64,000 nt of DNA from NCBI GenBank assembly GCA_000827325.1, contig KN832872.1, positions 1,426,001 through 1,490,000 of the forward strand, in the 5' to 3' direction. The number at the start of each line of letters is the position of its first letter. The stretch's first letter is position 1. The notes below the pieces were generated by a model. It was not told the DNA's origin. It made no database searches and worked only from the letters and a program-made list of their open reading frames with translations. This document shows, in pieces, positions 22,103 through 36,437 of the stretch. This DNA comes from Oidiodendron maius Zn (Eukaryota; Ascomycota; Leotiomycetes; Myxotrichaceae). Made by a program: the position numbers and the translations under genes.

Positions 22103-25100
22103 TTAGTTATTTGGTCCGCCTCCGCGTGGCCTCTTGCCTCCACTACCCTGCTGTGGGCCTCCGGTTGATCCCTCTTCTCGAGGACGTTTCTGACCTGCTT
22201 GACCTGCTTGACCTGCTTGACTTGCTTGACTTGCTTGAGTCGCTGGGTTGAAGTTCTGTGCTCCTGCATTTAAACCACCTCTCTGTCCAGGTCCAGCGCC
22301 TCGGCCTCGAGCTGCCACTCCTCCACCGCCACGTCCAGGCTGCATCGCAGAGCCGCCGCGGCCGCGAGCAGGAGTAGCACCTCGAACTTGTGGGATTTGA
22401 GAAGGAGTTTGAATCTTGCTAGGTGCTGACGATGACTATGGCTTGGTTAGGCTGCTATAGCACAGAATACGACGAGAAGCACTCACTGTTGGAACATTGG
22501 TTTGTGGTGGTTGAGCACGAGGTATCCCAGTGATTGGGATCTCGGTTTTGACTTCAGCTGGTTTGGGAGCAGTAGCAGTTCCATTTGCTTGACCCGATGC
22601 TTCTTTGGGGGAGAGTTAGCATAGCGTCATATAGACCCAGTTACGACACATACCTGTGCTAGTAGCAGGCGGAGGCTTCGCATTCTTTGCCACTTCCCAC
22701 ACTTCTCTGACTGGCTTCTCAGGAGTCTCCTTAGCTGCCGTCTCAACAACCTCGAGTTTTGCTGTTGCAACTTTGCTTCTATTGTCCGCAATATTTATTT
22801 TTAATGCGGATTTCCTTTCCGCCATGAAGACAGCTTGGATTTTAGCGTTCTCAGCCGCCATGTTGGCTTCTGCAAGCTTTGCAGCGATTATTTTTTCTTG
22901 CTCCTCCTTAAGTTTCTGAGTCTCGGCTTCAACCTTTTTCTTGAGATTACCAGCAAGAATTGCCTTAACTGTAGGATTGGTCGATAGCAGTTCGCGGACT
23001 TGTGCATCAGATAAACTAGAGCCATCGGAGGATCCTATTGGGTGCTTCAAGCTTGGTGTTGAAGGGGTGCCGGGAGCTATTTCTTCTCCGGCTTCGCCAG
23101 ATTTTGGAGGAACAGGAGATACCACCAAGCTCGTGTTGGATGTCTTGGCTTCTGCAAGCCAGATCTGCCTTTCTTGCTCAAGTTTCAGCTTATAGTCAGC
23201 TTCAAATTTTTCTTTAGACTCAACAAGCTTCTTATTCAGAGCTGACTTCATTTTTTCGGATCGCGCTTTGAGGATATTTTCCATCTGTTGCTCCATGTTA
23301 GAAGCCTTCTCCTCCTGTTCTCGTGCCTTTGCTTCTGCAGCAGCGATTTGGTCCTCTAGGGCTTTTCTTTCATCGTCGGTAAGACCAGCCTTAGAGGTAT
23401 CTTCAATGTGTCCATCCTCAACGTCCTTTTCTATAGCATTTGTTGTTTGTTGTGAGCGTACTTCTGCGGCTTCTGTCATTGCACGGTCTCGCTCCGAGGT
23501 CATGGTTTCGAGTTGCGTTCGCAAAGCAGTAAGTTGCGTCTCCAGGGACTCCTTTTCTCTTTTGACAGCATCTAGCTCTACACGGAGGGTAGCAAGTTGT
23601 TGATCCAGCGCAGAGGTAGTTTGAGAGTTGGCCGAAACCGCTGTCGATTGGCTGGGTACAGTTTCAGCGGCATTTCCCTGCTTCTCGGATTTGGTAACTT
23701 CTAGCTCTTGGCCTAAGGATATTAACTTCTGCTCTGCAGCAGACTTCTCCTGGACCGCGGAGTCTAACTCTTGTCGAAGTGACGCGAGCTGCTGTTGGAG
23801 AGCTTCCTTCTCCTGTACAACCAAGTCCTTTTCAGCAATCCTATCCGCGAGGGCTTTCGATTGCATACGAGACCGTTCCTTAGCTTGATCAATCAATTTC
23901 TGGCGCGACTGTTGCCAAGTTGCCTTTTCAGCTTCCAAAACCTGGAGCTTCTCTTGAAGTGGTTGTTTTTCTTCAAGCAAGTTGTCCCTCTCGGTCCGCA
24001 AGGTTTCAATTGTCTCTTTGAGCTGTTCCATCTCAGCTGGGTCGATACGGTCATACTTGGAAATAATGTCCTGCGTGCGTTTTTGCCAACGATCGCGGTC
24101 CTCCTGTAGCAGCCGCATCTCACCATCCGTTGTTTCTCTGCCGTGCTCAAGCTCCCGGATTCTGCTTTCAAGGGGCTGGATCTGCTCTGTAAGTTCTTCC
24201 ACGCGCTTGGTCTTTTCCGCTAACTGGGCCTGTGCTTGCCTAGCCTCGTTCCGCAATGTGATACTACTTTCCCTGAACAAGTTCAATTCATTTAACTTAT
24301 CCATGAGATCTTTGTGGGCAATTGTGTTTCGCCCTCCATCAGCATGAACGCGGCGTTCTTGATCAAGCTTCAGCCGAGTTTCATCCAGCTGTGATTGAGT
24401 GTACTCGAGCTGTTGCTGGAGACGCTTGGCTTCTTGCACCTTAAGCTCATACTGCACCTCAACTATTTCCTTTTCGCGTCGAAGGAAGGCATTGAGTTCA
24501 CGGAGACCATCAATATTACGGTCACTTGTAAGCTCAACAGCTGATGTTTCGGCATTTGCATCATCAGCATTCGATCGTTTTTGTTGAAGAGCTGATATCT
24601 GGGACCCCAGGCTCTCCAGCTGCTGGTGGAGGAGTCTATTCTGAGCATTGACATCATCTCGTCTTGTCCTCAACTCAGACAATTCTTGCTCAAATTGTAT
24701 TTTGCGTTCTTCCCAGGAGCTCTCGCTCTGGGTTAGCGTAACTCTGGCAGACTCAGCTTCGGTTCTAAGAGTTGTCGCGTCGGTTTTCAGTTGATTGTAT
24801 TCAGCTCGAAGACTTTGTAGCAACTTGGCAGCTTCTGCGTGCTTAACTAGTTCATTCTCATAATCTTGCTGGGCCTTCGTTGCAATAGCTGCCTGTGCAC
24901 GAAGATCTTGTTGATGGAATTGTGCTGTTGTAGCGTGCCGTTCGTTCTCATCCTTTAGTCGCAAAATTTCAGCCTCCAGAATGGCCTTTTCGTCTTCAGA
25001 TTTCTTGGCCACCTCCGCCCGATGGTTGCGTAAACCTGTCAATTCATTATTGGTTGTTGCGAGCTCAGCAGAGATATCATTCGCCCTTTGCTGAAGTTCC

Positions 25101-28100
25101 CGAATAGTAGAATCTTTTTCCTCAATTATACGATCCATTTCTTCGCGGTACTGATCTTGAGTGGAGTTCATACTTTCAAGTTCCTCTTCCGCGGACTGAC
25201 TGATAGACTTATATTGCTCCATCTGGCTCTTTGTGTTCTCCAGTTCGGATCTTGTGAGCTCGAGGTCTCGCTTCAGCTCTGAAACTTCTAGGGCCAACTC
25301 TTGCTCCCTGCTCAGGGAATCATCATGTGCACCAGCACCATTGCTCACAGCTGCAGGATGTGTGTCTGGCCTTGGAGTTGGCTTTGGTTGGAGGAGTACG
25401 ACCCTTTCTTCCGCACTCTTCAGCTCGATTGTAAGCTCATCGACGCGAGACTGGAGATAGTCGCGTGTTGTTTTGATAGCTACCATTTCTTCTCGCACCT
25501 GGCTAAGGCTAGTAGCAAGATCATCTATACGTTTTTGACTTTGTTGAGAATCGTATTCCTTTCGCAACTGAGCTTTCTTACTATCCTCAACTTCATCGCC
25601 CAGTTTGCGTTTCGTTGCAACCAATTCAGCTTCCAACGACTCCACTTGAGCTTGCAATCGTCTTCGAGTTTCAGAGTCGGACAGCTCACGCTCGTTGTGC
25701 AGGGTTTGTTGAGTTGCAAGTAAGTTATTCAGCCTGCTGCGTTCATTCATCGAACCTTCATTGTCCTGGCTAAGGCGATCTTGAATGTCCTTCCATAGCT
25801 TCTTCTCTGCCTTCAGGTTCGCATTCTCGTTGCGCATACTCTCTATGATGCCTTTAGCTTCTACAAGGTCTTCGGCAACTTGCTGAGTTCGAAGATCCTG
25901 CTTAGCCGCTGCTTCAGAAAGGGATTGGGACCGCTTCTGTAGCTCGTTGTTCTCATTCTGCAGCATGGTATAGTTTGACTGCAGCATCTCGTAACGCTCA
26001 CCAGCAAGGGTCAATTGGCTACTAGTTTTAGCGATCTCTGCTTGAAGAGATATCTTGTCTAATGAGAGTTTCTCTGTGTGCTCCTTCATTGTACGGCGAT
26101 CAGTGGCCTGTTCTTCCCGATACTGGTCAAATTGCCCTTGAAGTTCTCGCAACGCGGTCACATAGGTGGAGTCCCTATTGCCAGAGTTCTGCTCAACTGT
26201 GGATACCAAACCATCCTGGTTACCATCAACGGACTGTCCAAACATTGAGGCGAAATCAGATGGAGGAGGTAATTGGCCACGGTGCTGAAGCATACGACGA
26301 AACATATCTCTCTCTTTGACGTAACTCTCCGACCGGGTTACCATGATCTTGAGCTCATCCTTGTAGCTTTCAATCTTAGCTCGAAGACTTTCGACTTCTT
26401 CATGATCCTTCGCAGCTTGGTGCTTCGCCGCCAACGCTTCCTCGCTCTCCATCTGAGCGCCCAGTTGTCTTGTGATCTTGAGTAACTCTTGGTTTTTCTC
26501 TTGCAGCTCGTTTATGCTACGGAAGACGGTAAGTCTTTGACTAATGAATCGATCAGTATCAGTCAAGCCTTCTAGAGCTTCTTCAGAGACCTCTCCTCGA
26601 GCAAGGCGTTCAAGTTGCGATCGTTCGGCAGCACTCAATGCGCCCAGGCCGCGCTCTCTGGCGTCCAGGTCGCACAACAACATCTTGATCTGAGCACTAA
26701 GATCTCGCAGCTGTTGTCGAAGGATGTTGCCCTCTGCCAGGGCTGTAGCTGCCTCGGCTTCGGCTTTTCTTGCCTCTTTCTTCATGCGATCTCTCTCCTT
26801 GCCGGCCTGGTCAACGAATTTGGACATTTCGACGACTTCTTCCTGGAGACGGACATGTTCCGCTTGCATTTCTTCTATCTCAGGCTGTTTAGCCTCCAGA
26901 CCCTGCATCATCTCTTCCATCTCGGCCTCCAGTCGATCGCCTCGCCTCCTTTCAGTCGCTAGCTGCCCTTTTACTTTGTAGAGTTCGTCTATGGCTTGGG
27001 TAGCTGTGAATGCAGACTTGCTGCGAACAGAGCCAGGCGTGCCAAACTGGGCAGGAGATCCCGCCCTTCCAAGCGTTGATCCATTGAGGCCGTGTCTTGG
27101 GGTGCCAGGGACAGATCCTGCCTGAGCTTGTCCAGCCACAAGGGCTTCCAGGCGATCCACTTCTGCCTCTAATTCACTGATTCGATGCTCTGCTTGTTCC
27201 CGATCCCGCCTTTCTGTTTCCGCTTCCTGCTGGCTTCGGCCAACTTGGTCTGCTGCATCGTCCTTCGCCTTTTCTAGAGCTGCCTCAACATCTCTTAACC
27301 TGTTGCGATGCGTCTCAGTCTGTTGGGATTGGAGCTGGGCAAGCCGGCGCGCACTTTCTAGTTCTTGTCGGAAACTCTCTTCTGTTTTAGCAGCAGCTTC
27401 TTGGAGTTGTTGAACTTTAGACAACGAGTCCTCTGCCTTTTTCTGCATCTCATCCAGTCTTGTACGAAGAGTCTGTTCTGTTCGCTTCAGCGCTTCCACA
27501 TTAGAATTGAGTTCTTCATTTTCCCGCTGCAGCTCGGCAATTCTTAATCCCTTCTCTTTGCGCTGTTTCAGAGCCTCGGCCGTCTTTGTCTTTAGCTCAT
27601 TCTCGAACCATTCATTGTTACGTTTGGCTAATTCGATCTCCTGCGTGAGCGCTTGCTCCCGGAATTTAGCATTCGAGGCCGCAGACTGCGCATTTTGGGC
27701 GGCTTGTTGTAGAGCTGTAATTTGTTGGCTGAGTTCTAGTCCTTTCTGATGCTGCTTCTGTAAGTCTTCAGCAAGACGGTCATTGGCGGTAGACTTTGAT
27801 TCAAGGATCGCTAGGGTATCGCGGTTGGCTGATTCGAGAGACGCAACTCGGGCTCGCAGACTTTCCACTTCAGAGGTGGAAGTTGTTGATGAGGATTTCA
27901 GAGCTTGCAGCTCGCCTTCAAGAGATGATCTTCCATTTTCTATGAGAGAGAGTAGTGAGTAGTTGGGTCGTAAATATTTTATCTCGATAGTTACCTTCTT
28001 CCTTAAGCTTGATCCGGAGTTCTTCCACAGTATTCTGTGCCTTCTCGATAGTTGATCGCAAACCTTCAACACGCGTCTCCGAGGTCCTAACTGCATTCTC

Positions 28101-28283
28101 TAACTCGATATCCACACGCAATTTATCGGCGACCAATTCGTCATGCTCATGCGCCTTTACTTTGACGGCCTCAAGAACCAACCGAACAAGTTCTGCAGTC
28201 GGCGCATCAACAATGGTAGTGAGTGTTGGCTGTGGTACGTTGAGGTACGCCGACAGGTAGTCGACGTCTATTGCCGCCGACAT
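22103..28283 (-). CDS. Nuclear-pore basket protein, Mlp1/TPR family, 2007 aa
   Basis: Exons on the minus strand: 28283-27995, 27939-22654, 22602-22487, 22435-22103. The start MSAAIDVDYLSAYLNVP is at 28283; upstream in-frame codons are not ATG. About 1600 residues are almost continuous heptad coiled coil (long Leu/Glu/Gln/Lys/Arg runs such as LRERERLEEE-type stretches), with a family block near FNVYKERDMFRRML-like (here SESYVKERDMFRRMLQHRGQ, about residue 600). The tail switches to Pro/Thr-rich and then RG/GQ-rich low complexity ending KRPRGGGPNN. Mlp1/TPR proteins form the filaments of the nuclear basket and act in mRNA quality control and checkpoint anchoring. The many plus-strand open frames across this span are shadows. 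It is divergent from TFIIE-beta. Confidence 0.92.
22191..22239. repeat. 9-bp tandem repeat (about 5.4 copies) in the tail of the TPR gene
   Basis: Units TGACCTGCT and TGACTTGCT alternate in a head-to-tail row. In the protein they encode QA(S/G) triplets (ASQASQAGQAGQAGQ). A 9-bp unit keeps frame, so copy number can vary harmlessly. Confidence 0.9.
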
Positions 28284-28778
28284 AATCAACGCAGGCCTCC
28301 AAACCAATTCTCATCGACTTAGAGGAAGTTCATGGAGGTAAGGAGAGGCTAAAGTCAAGCGCGTCTGTCGCTTCGGTATCGTCGAGGTTGTCGGAGATGT
28401 GCAGTGACTACGTCGACTGCGTCGGGGAGTGTGAACTGAGATCGTTAAACTCAGCGCATAACTTGAGAAAGGATATTGTGGCAATCCCTTCGACCTTGGC
28501 ACTTTGTGGCAGCAGAAATGGTTGCGTTGCTGTAAATTAAGAGACGGCTCTGTTGACTTTCAACAATAGAGCTGGTCCCTGGTGACGAGAACTCTTTAGC
28601 GCGAAAGACAACTACTTACGTAATCGTCTAGGCAAGGTTCATCGTTTGTTCAGATATAATGGTAGCCTTGTCAAGGTGATTTCTAGTCAGGAACAATCCA
28701 ACCTCACTCGATGCCTATGCTGCTACTGACAGCCCAGATATACATACGGCCATCCTTTCCCATCAGACATAGCTCAAG
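28284..28778. promoter_or_regulatory. Divergent promoter between TPR and TFIIE-beta
   Basis: 495 bases between divergent start codons. No gene supported. Two housekeeping-type genes of nuclear function share it. Confidence 0.45.
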
Positions 28779-29672
28779 ATGTCGTCGTATCTCGAGAAGC
28801 AACAAGCCGCGTTCACAAGTAATGTGATATCTGCCGCTCCCAAGATCTCGAATAAACGTACCTTCGCCGCCCCCCCTGCATCAGCTCCCTCCCCAGCTCC
28901 ATCGAACGCTTCGAACACTTCCAAAACTGAAAGTAAAGATGCAAAGCGGAAGAGAGAACCACAGAGCGTTGTATATTCGCAGCCTGCCACAACGGGATAT
29001 GGTACAGAGGCCTTCACACAAGTTACCTACGTTATCGAGTTTCTGAAGAAGAAAGCCGAGCCTAAGACCTTTCAAGAGATTTTAGAATACCTAAGTCAGG
29101 TCCATGTAGAAGAAGCCAAAAAGAAGCTTATCATATCCATCCTCAAAAAACATGACCGGGTGAGATGGATTCCCGATGCACAATCAAAGGCATGGGACTC
29201 TGGAACCTTCATGCACCGACCTATCATCAACGTCCGCACTAAAAACGATCTTGTTGCCTATTTGCAAACCAAGCCTGATGCTCAAGGAGTGTCTGTGAAA
29301 GACTTAAAGGATGGGTGGTCAGACTGTGAGGATGCAATCAATGAGTTGGAGTCGGAGCACAAGATACTAGTTACAAGGACAAAGAAGGATAATCATGCGA
29401 GAATGATTTGGAGCAATGATCCTTCCCTTGTTCACAAGATAGATCCTGAATTTCAGGTCATGTGGCGCCAGACAGAATTGCCTAGCGTCGATGAGCTTGT
29501 TCGAAAACTACAGGATGCCGGTCAGAAACCCGCAAGTGAAGATCCAAGCAAGCGCGTAAAACCCCCTCCAAAGCCAAAGGAGAAGAAGAAGAAGGCGCCT
29601 AGAAAAGGTGGACGGACCACAAATACGCACATGGAACATCTCCTCAAAGACTATTCCCATCTGAAGCGCTGA
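28779..29672 (+). CDS. TFA2: Transcription initiation factor IIE subunit beta, 297 aa
   Basis: Single exon. A Ser/Pro/Ala-rich N-terminus (about 60 residues) precedes a core of two winged-helix domains: first YVIEFLKKKAEPKTFQEILE.., second NDLVAYLQTKPDAQGVSVKDLKDGW, with SDCEDAINELE and a basic linker, as in the TFIIE-beta core. The C-terminal part is Lys/Pro-rich (PPPKPKEKKKKAPRKGGR) and then HMEHLLKDYSHLKR. TFIIE-beta pairs with TFIIE-alpha, recruits TFIIH to the RNA polymerase II pre-initiation complex and contacts promoter DNA. Length agrees with fungal family members (about 290-330 aa). Confidence 0.95.
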   Translation: MSSYLEKQQAAFTSNVISAAPKISNKRTFAAPPASAPSPAPSNASNTSKTESKDAKRKREPQSVVYSQPATTGYGTEAFTQVTYVIEFLKKKAEPKTFQEILEYLSQVHVEEAKKKLIISILKKHDRVRWIPDAQSKAWDSGTFMHRPIINVRTKNDLVAYLQTKPDAQGVSVKDLKDGWSDCEDAINELESEHKILVTRTKKDNHARMIWSNDPSLVHKIDPEFQVMWRQTELPSVDELVRKLQDAGQKPASEDPSKRVKPPPKPKEKKKKAPRKGGRTTNTHMEHLLKDYSHLKR

Positions 29673-29907
29673 AGTCAACTCTGGCAAATCTGCATAATTT
29701 TTGAGATGACAGAATTGGGTCATTCAATATTACATCTGGGGGGTTTTCGTCTGACATTGATACGATGCATAACCGAGCGGCTTTCTCTCCTGGAAACCAC
29801 TCCTGGATTACTGCTATCAGGGAGGATGTGGGGATTAGCTCTAGGTGAGGTTCTCTCAAGTGATAATTATCTCGCCTTGTCGCTAACTCAAAATGCCAAA
29901 ATAGATC

Positions 29908-31622
29908 TCAAACTTCACCTTCGCTCTTTATTCCGTGCTGCTCAATAGTCTGCACGAGTTCCCCTAAGCGATCTGTCGCATGGCTAGTTGAGCGCCAAGC
30001 TTTGACGCCCTTTGCGAACAATTCGTCAATATCTAGCAATTTTGTAAGCAAGCTATGCAATGGATGAGGAGACATCCTACCTTCGAGGGATTTGCCCTTG
30101 GTTTCAGGAAAGAAGAAATATGCATGGAGACCAGCGGCAACATTAAATGTACCAAAAATTAGAAACGTCTTCCAAGCGAGGTTCTGAAATGCTGGTGGAG
30201 TGAAGTAGCTAATTGCAAATCCGAATATCCAATTTGCTGAAGTTGCGACTGAAACAGCCTTCCCACGGAAACGTAGAGGATAGATCTCTGCGGGATATAC
30301 CCAAGAAATAGGTGCCCATGTTGTGCTATATGTTGCAACAAGTAGGTAAGTGCTGCTAATTACTGCTTTGGACGCAGCGCCGTGCACTACCCATGTCACC
30401 ACAGGCTGCCCATCTAGGCCGCCAGGAATTCCATATCCATATACCTTGAGAAGACCAGCTGTCGCGTATAACCAAGTCATCATCATAACAGAACCAAATA
30501 GAAGAGCTGGTCGACGACCGATGTTGTCCACGAATAGAATAGCCGGGAGAGTCATGACAACATTTATCACGTACTGGATAGAAGCTGCAGTCAGCTTGAT
30601 ATTTCCAGTAAGGCCTGCCATCTGAAATATATACGTGATATAGTAAAGCAAAGCATTGTTCCCTAACGAAGAATTAATACCCTGTCCTTAGTAGCTCAGC
30701 GGCGACTGACCGGAAAGTTGTGTCCAGATGTGCACAAATACGCCCACTGAAATCCTCTGGAAGTTCTTCGGGTCCGCAAGCTCGCTCCATTGAATATGGC
30801 CCATGGCACTATTAAGCTCCATTGCTTCCTTAATCTCCAGGAACTCGGCCTGAACAAGTGGTGCTGAAGAGTCTCCGCCACCATGGAGTTCTGCAAGAAC
30901 TTGAAGCGCCTCATCCAGGCGATCCTTTGAGGCAAGCCATCGAGGTGATCGAGGAAGAAAGAACAACAATACAAACATAACTCCAGCCGGTAAGATCTGC
31001 ACAGCCCAAGGAATCTGAAATGTGGCGTTTGTCCTAGTGAACGAGACACCAAAAGAGATATAATACATTGTTAGAGCCTAAACATAAACTTCAGTGCTAA
31101 GACAGACCAATAATTTAGTGCCGTACTTACGCCCCAAGTAATCGACCACTGCTGGAGGGAGATAAGTCGACCTCTGATGTGCCGAGGAGCAATTTCTGCC
31201 AGGTAAGTAGGCCCAACTGACGTGAAAATACCTATCCTGGCTTTAACTTTCGGGGAACATAATGACTAGGATTACTTACCAACTGCAAATCCACATATTA
31301 ATCTTCCAACGATGAGCATAGCAACATCTACACTCGCAGTGCAAATAATGGCCCCAATCACGAAAATTACAGAGCCAATTTGTAAGAGTGGCTTTCTACC
31401 AAGCCGGTCGATAAGAGTAAAAGCGAAGAGACAGCCCAAAAACGAACCCCCAGAGATGGAAGCTGTGATGCCAGCTTGGCTATTGGCGTCGGGAGAACCG
31501 TAATGCTTTTTGAAGGGGGATGTACTCAGAATTGCAGAAAGTGATGAGATGTCAAACCCCTGAAGCAAGCCACCGATAATAATAATTGATGTGATAGCAT
31601 ATATATTCGTGATTTTTGCCAT
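29908..31622 (-). CDS. MFS sugar transporter, 505 aa, five exons
   Basis: Minus-strand exons: 31622-31280, 31231-31131, 31077-30711, 30662-30081, 30032-29908; all junctions keep frame. The chosen start is the ATG of MAKITNIYAI; the frame opens three codons earlier without an ATG. Signature blocks of the sugar porter family are present: GGLLQGFDISSLSA, DRLGRKPLL, GRLICGFAVG, PTYLAEIAPRHIRGR, LPRSPRWLASKDRLDEAL, WTQLSG, ISWVYPAEIYPLRFRGKAV, FFFPETKGKSLE. Twelve membrane helices are expected. The family imports hexoses, pentoses or oligosaccharides by proton symport; substrate unknown. It lies upstream-to-downstream with a broken sulfatase on the same strand and within 6 kb of a pectin hydrolase, which suggests use on plant material. 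Confidence 0.93.
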
Positions 31623-32149
31623 CCTGTTCAACTAGATGCGCCAGCCAGCAAAGATCGAGACCTCGTGTTATAGGTGAGAGTCATTCATTTCTCGACGTTT
31701 AGTACTTCGTTTTATCCCGTGGACAAATTATTCTCCCTTCGGGCCATCTCTACACGAGATACATCCCCACCTCCTCCCCATCTAAAAGTACATCATCTTA
31801 GTGTAGATTACGTCTTACATTGATAAGGTGGGAGACTGTGTTAAGCTATTTGAATAGGAGAAGTTTTCACGTTGTAAGAGATGTGAATCTTAGAGAAATG
31901 TTAAAATTACTAAGGAATCTAGATACTTCACTACTATATCCTCAACTGTCAGACACTGCATTACCAGATGGTAGACTACAATTCCCTATGGTGGCATAGG
32001 TGTAAGACTTCGAATGCTCGAACAAGAGTAGGATTTTATGAGGCAACCAAACACGTCGAAGTCCTCTTTCTCTAAGACATTGGATCTGAATTAACAAATT
32101 GTAATGTTATTGCTTTGGCAGAACATAATTTGGCTCAAGATCCTCTTTT
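31623..32149. promoter_or_regulatory. AT-rich intergenic: transporter promoter and 3' flank of the sulfatase relic
   Basis: 527 bases without a supportable gene. It should contain the promoter of the minus-strand sugar transporter. Confidence 0.35.
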
Positions 32150-34087
<1,938 letters not shown>

Positions 34088-35129
34088 ATGCGCGTTACAA
34101 TGCACCGTTCGATTCGTCTTCGAGTCTTGTTGCTCTTTCTTCATCTGTGGGCTGTTTCTTCTGCTGTGTCGCAAGATGCGACATGCCATTATCCTAATGG
34201 CGATGTAGCAACAGGCGATTTCCCTTGCTTTTTGGATCAGGACCAAAGTCCCTGTTGCGGCAGTGGAACTATCTGCGAAGAGTCCGGCATCTGCAGGGTC
34301 GCTGGTTCGATAGGAGTTTCAGATCTCATTCGAGGCAGCTGTACTGACGCCTCTTGGGCTTCCTCAGATTGTCCTATCTACTGCCAGGGTGGGCGATCTT
34401 TTGCTTTTACTTTGGGCTATTCTTATTGCTGACTGTCTTTCAGCACCTCCCAGCATTGGACCGAATCTTATAAGTTGTCAAAACGTGACCAACAGCGACC
34501 TAGATTTCTGCTGCGACCATGATTCTTTGTGCTGTGACTCGGGAATTGGGCGCTTTCAGGTACCTAACAACTTCGACGTAGTAACACTGGGTTCGGCTGG
34601 AGCAACGATATCTACACTGACCACGGCAGTGGCAGCTTCGACCAGTTCGGCCCCTACGTCAACACCGACCTCGAGTAGTTCTTCATCGAAACCGCCCTCG
34701 AGTAGTTCTTCATCGATACCGGCCTCAAGTGGTTCTTCGTCGACGACCACGACTGCAAGCTCTTCCGGCTTCTCGAGCAGTTCCGGCTCATCGAGCACTT
34801 CTGCAGCAGCAGAAACTAATACATCTGGGTCTGCATCAGATCAATCTCTGCAATCCAAATCTAGGTCTGGGCTCTCCACAGGCGCAAAAGCTGGCATCGG
34901 GGCCGCCTGTGGGGTCGTCGGTCTGTCCCTGATTACTTTTGGTGTATACTTCCTTCTCAAAAGGAATGGCCGAAAAGAAGACGTCGAGCCCAATCCAGGC
35001 GAACCAGGGAAAGATTACTATGTGCCTCCTCCCCCGCCTCAGGAGGTGCATGCCGAGCACTGGAGAGCTGAGATGATGCAGAACGGAGGGCATCAAGATA
35101 GAGCAGAGCTTTCTGCTCGACAGTTCTAG
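34088..35129 (+). CDS. Secreted-entry, Cys-rich, Ser/Thr-stalk single-pass membrane protein, 328 aa
   Basis: Two exons, 34088-34388 and 34444-35129, joined phase 1 (YCQ/APPSIGPN). The start has a signal peptide (LRVLLLFLHLWAVSSAVS). The ectodomain has paired cysteines (SPCCGSGTICEESGIC, DLDFCCDHDSLCCDSGIG). A 90-residue Ser/Thr/Pro stalk of poly-Ser blocks follows, then a membrane helix (AGIGAACGVVGLSLITFGVY) and a cytosolic tail with PPPPPQ. This fungal type is common and suspected to sense the cell wall or environment, but function is not established. The Ser-rich region is made of near-repeats, such as SSSSKPPSSSSSSIPASSG, that could vary in length. An alternative start at the next ATG (34100) would keep the signal peptide. 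It shares its plan with 17838-18859. Confidence 0.88.
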
Positions 35130-35610
35130 TGACATTTATTCAGGCCGGGTCCCAATTGCTTGTGTGTTATATAATAAGTCCACCTCTATAGATGGGGAGA
35201 AGTTAATATCTGTATTTAGCAATACCACAGCGGAGATACAAATACCGTATTGTACATAATCACGTATTCGAGAGAGGCCGCAGCTAGCTTGCAGCGACTC
35301 GTATAATTTGTATATTGTGTTCAACTAGTACAGGAGCAAGTAAGTTATGGGGCCAACTTTGCTAAAATCCTAGTATCGCTATAGACATATAGATATGGAT
35401 ACAGGAGGTAGGAGTGTTACTAAAGTTTTAAAATGGGGTTCCGTAAAGCCCATGCCATGCCCCTCGGCGACAACCCACTCACCCGATTCGCTGCTTTTAA
35501 TGACACCAGTGTGATACCGGGGCGGCCTGTGATAACATCGCTATCTCTCTTGTGATTGTATAATCGCATTGAAGCAAGATTAATTATCATACCTGTGCCT
35601 AATAATTAAA
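35130..35610. terminator. Convergent intergenic region
   Basis: 481 bases between two convergent genes, without a supportable gene. Confidence 0.35.
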
Positions 35611-36437
35611 TTATACAGAAACTATAAAAGTGGCCATAACTCCAGTATTTCCTCCGTCGTTTTCAATCTGCTGAGCAAGCTGCACATAGAACGGGAGTAG
35701 ATCCTGGCATAGTATAACCTCCTCGAAATTAGCGGTTAGCTCATCTTCTCCTGTTACTACAGACGGGTAACCATTTTTAGTCCAGTAGAAAATCCGTCGC
35801 CGAGTAATATAGACTGCAAGTCTCGAATTCCACTGGCAGAGCCGTGGTAGTTCCGCCCGATCATATTGGATAACAGCATCCTTAAAAAACGACTGTAGTG
35901 GTTGGCCGTCGAAAAGGTCAATATAAGACTGGTTAACGGTCTGACCCACAGAGTCAACCCAGAGCCAACTTAGAGACTTTGCTGAGCCACCAACATGTAC
36001 CTTTAAAAAGGCAGGCGCGCCCTTTAGACGCTGTATTTGTACTTCGCCGCCCTATAGAGTATTCGTTAACGGGATACAGGGAAAGCATAGGTATAAGTAT
36101 AATCCACCTTTCCAGCAGGCAGGTCGCATTTAAATATACCGACCTCTACAGATGAGTCTGCCGCCTGCCTGTTTTTATATCGTGGCATTGTAGGTTTCTT
36201 AGCACTTGTCCACCTATCGAAAACGCAGTGCCAAAAGTCATTGATCTGTGTCTTGGTTGCCTTGGCGCCCTTGACTGTTTTCACTGCAATACCGAATAAA
36301 GCCTCACACTCTGTGATTTGGTGCTGTGACAAATCGCTCTTGATCCGGTAGGCTGTCTCTTTTTCCATGTGCGGAGGGCCTATATTCGCAGGGACAGCAG
36401 GAACAGTAGGTGGTGGGGTATTGGGCACGTTAGCCAT
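35611..36437 (-). CDS. Unknown protein, about 256 aa, two exons
   Basis: Exons on the minus strand 36437-36108 and 36051-35611. The proposed intron (36107-36052, 56 nt, GTGGAT..CTATAG, branch-like TTAAC) joins DLPAGK to GGEVQIQRLKGAPAF in phase 0. Without it the second part would have no start codon, although it has a long open, protein-like frame (AFLKVHVGGSAKSLSWLWVD, QPLQSFFKDAVIQYDRAELP, RLAVYITRRRIFYWTKNGYP, NDGGNTGVMATFIVSV). The N-terminus is Pro-rich (MANVPNTPPPTVPAVPANIG). I do not recognise a domain. No signal peptide or membrane helix is seen. Its ATG overlaps the stop region of the next gene upstream by 8 bp, so the two could be one longer gene if the C-terminal exon of that gene is wrong. 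Confidence 0.6.

Noticed and set aside
22191-22239. CRISPR-like short repeats
   Set aside because: Continuous 9-bp tandem coding repeat without spacers, in a eukaryotic gene.
22656-28260. Many plus-strand frames (60-140 codons) across the TPR gene
   Set aside because: Antisense of coiled-coil Glu/Leu/Lys/Gln codons gives long Ser/Phe/Leu-rich frames. The minus strand is clearly the coding one.
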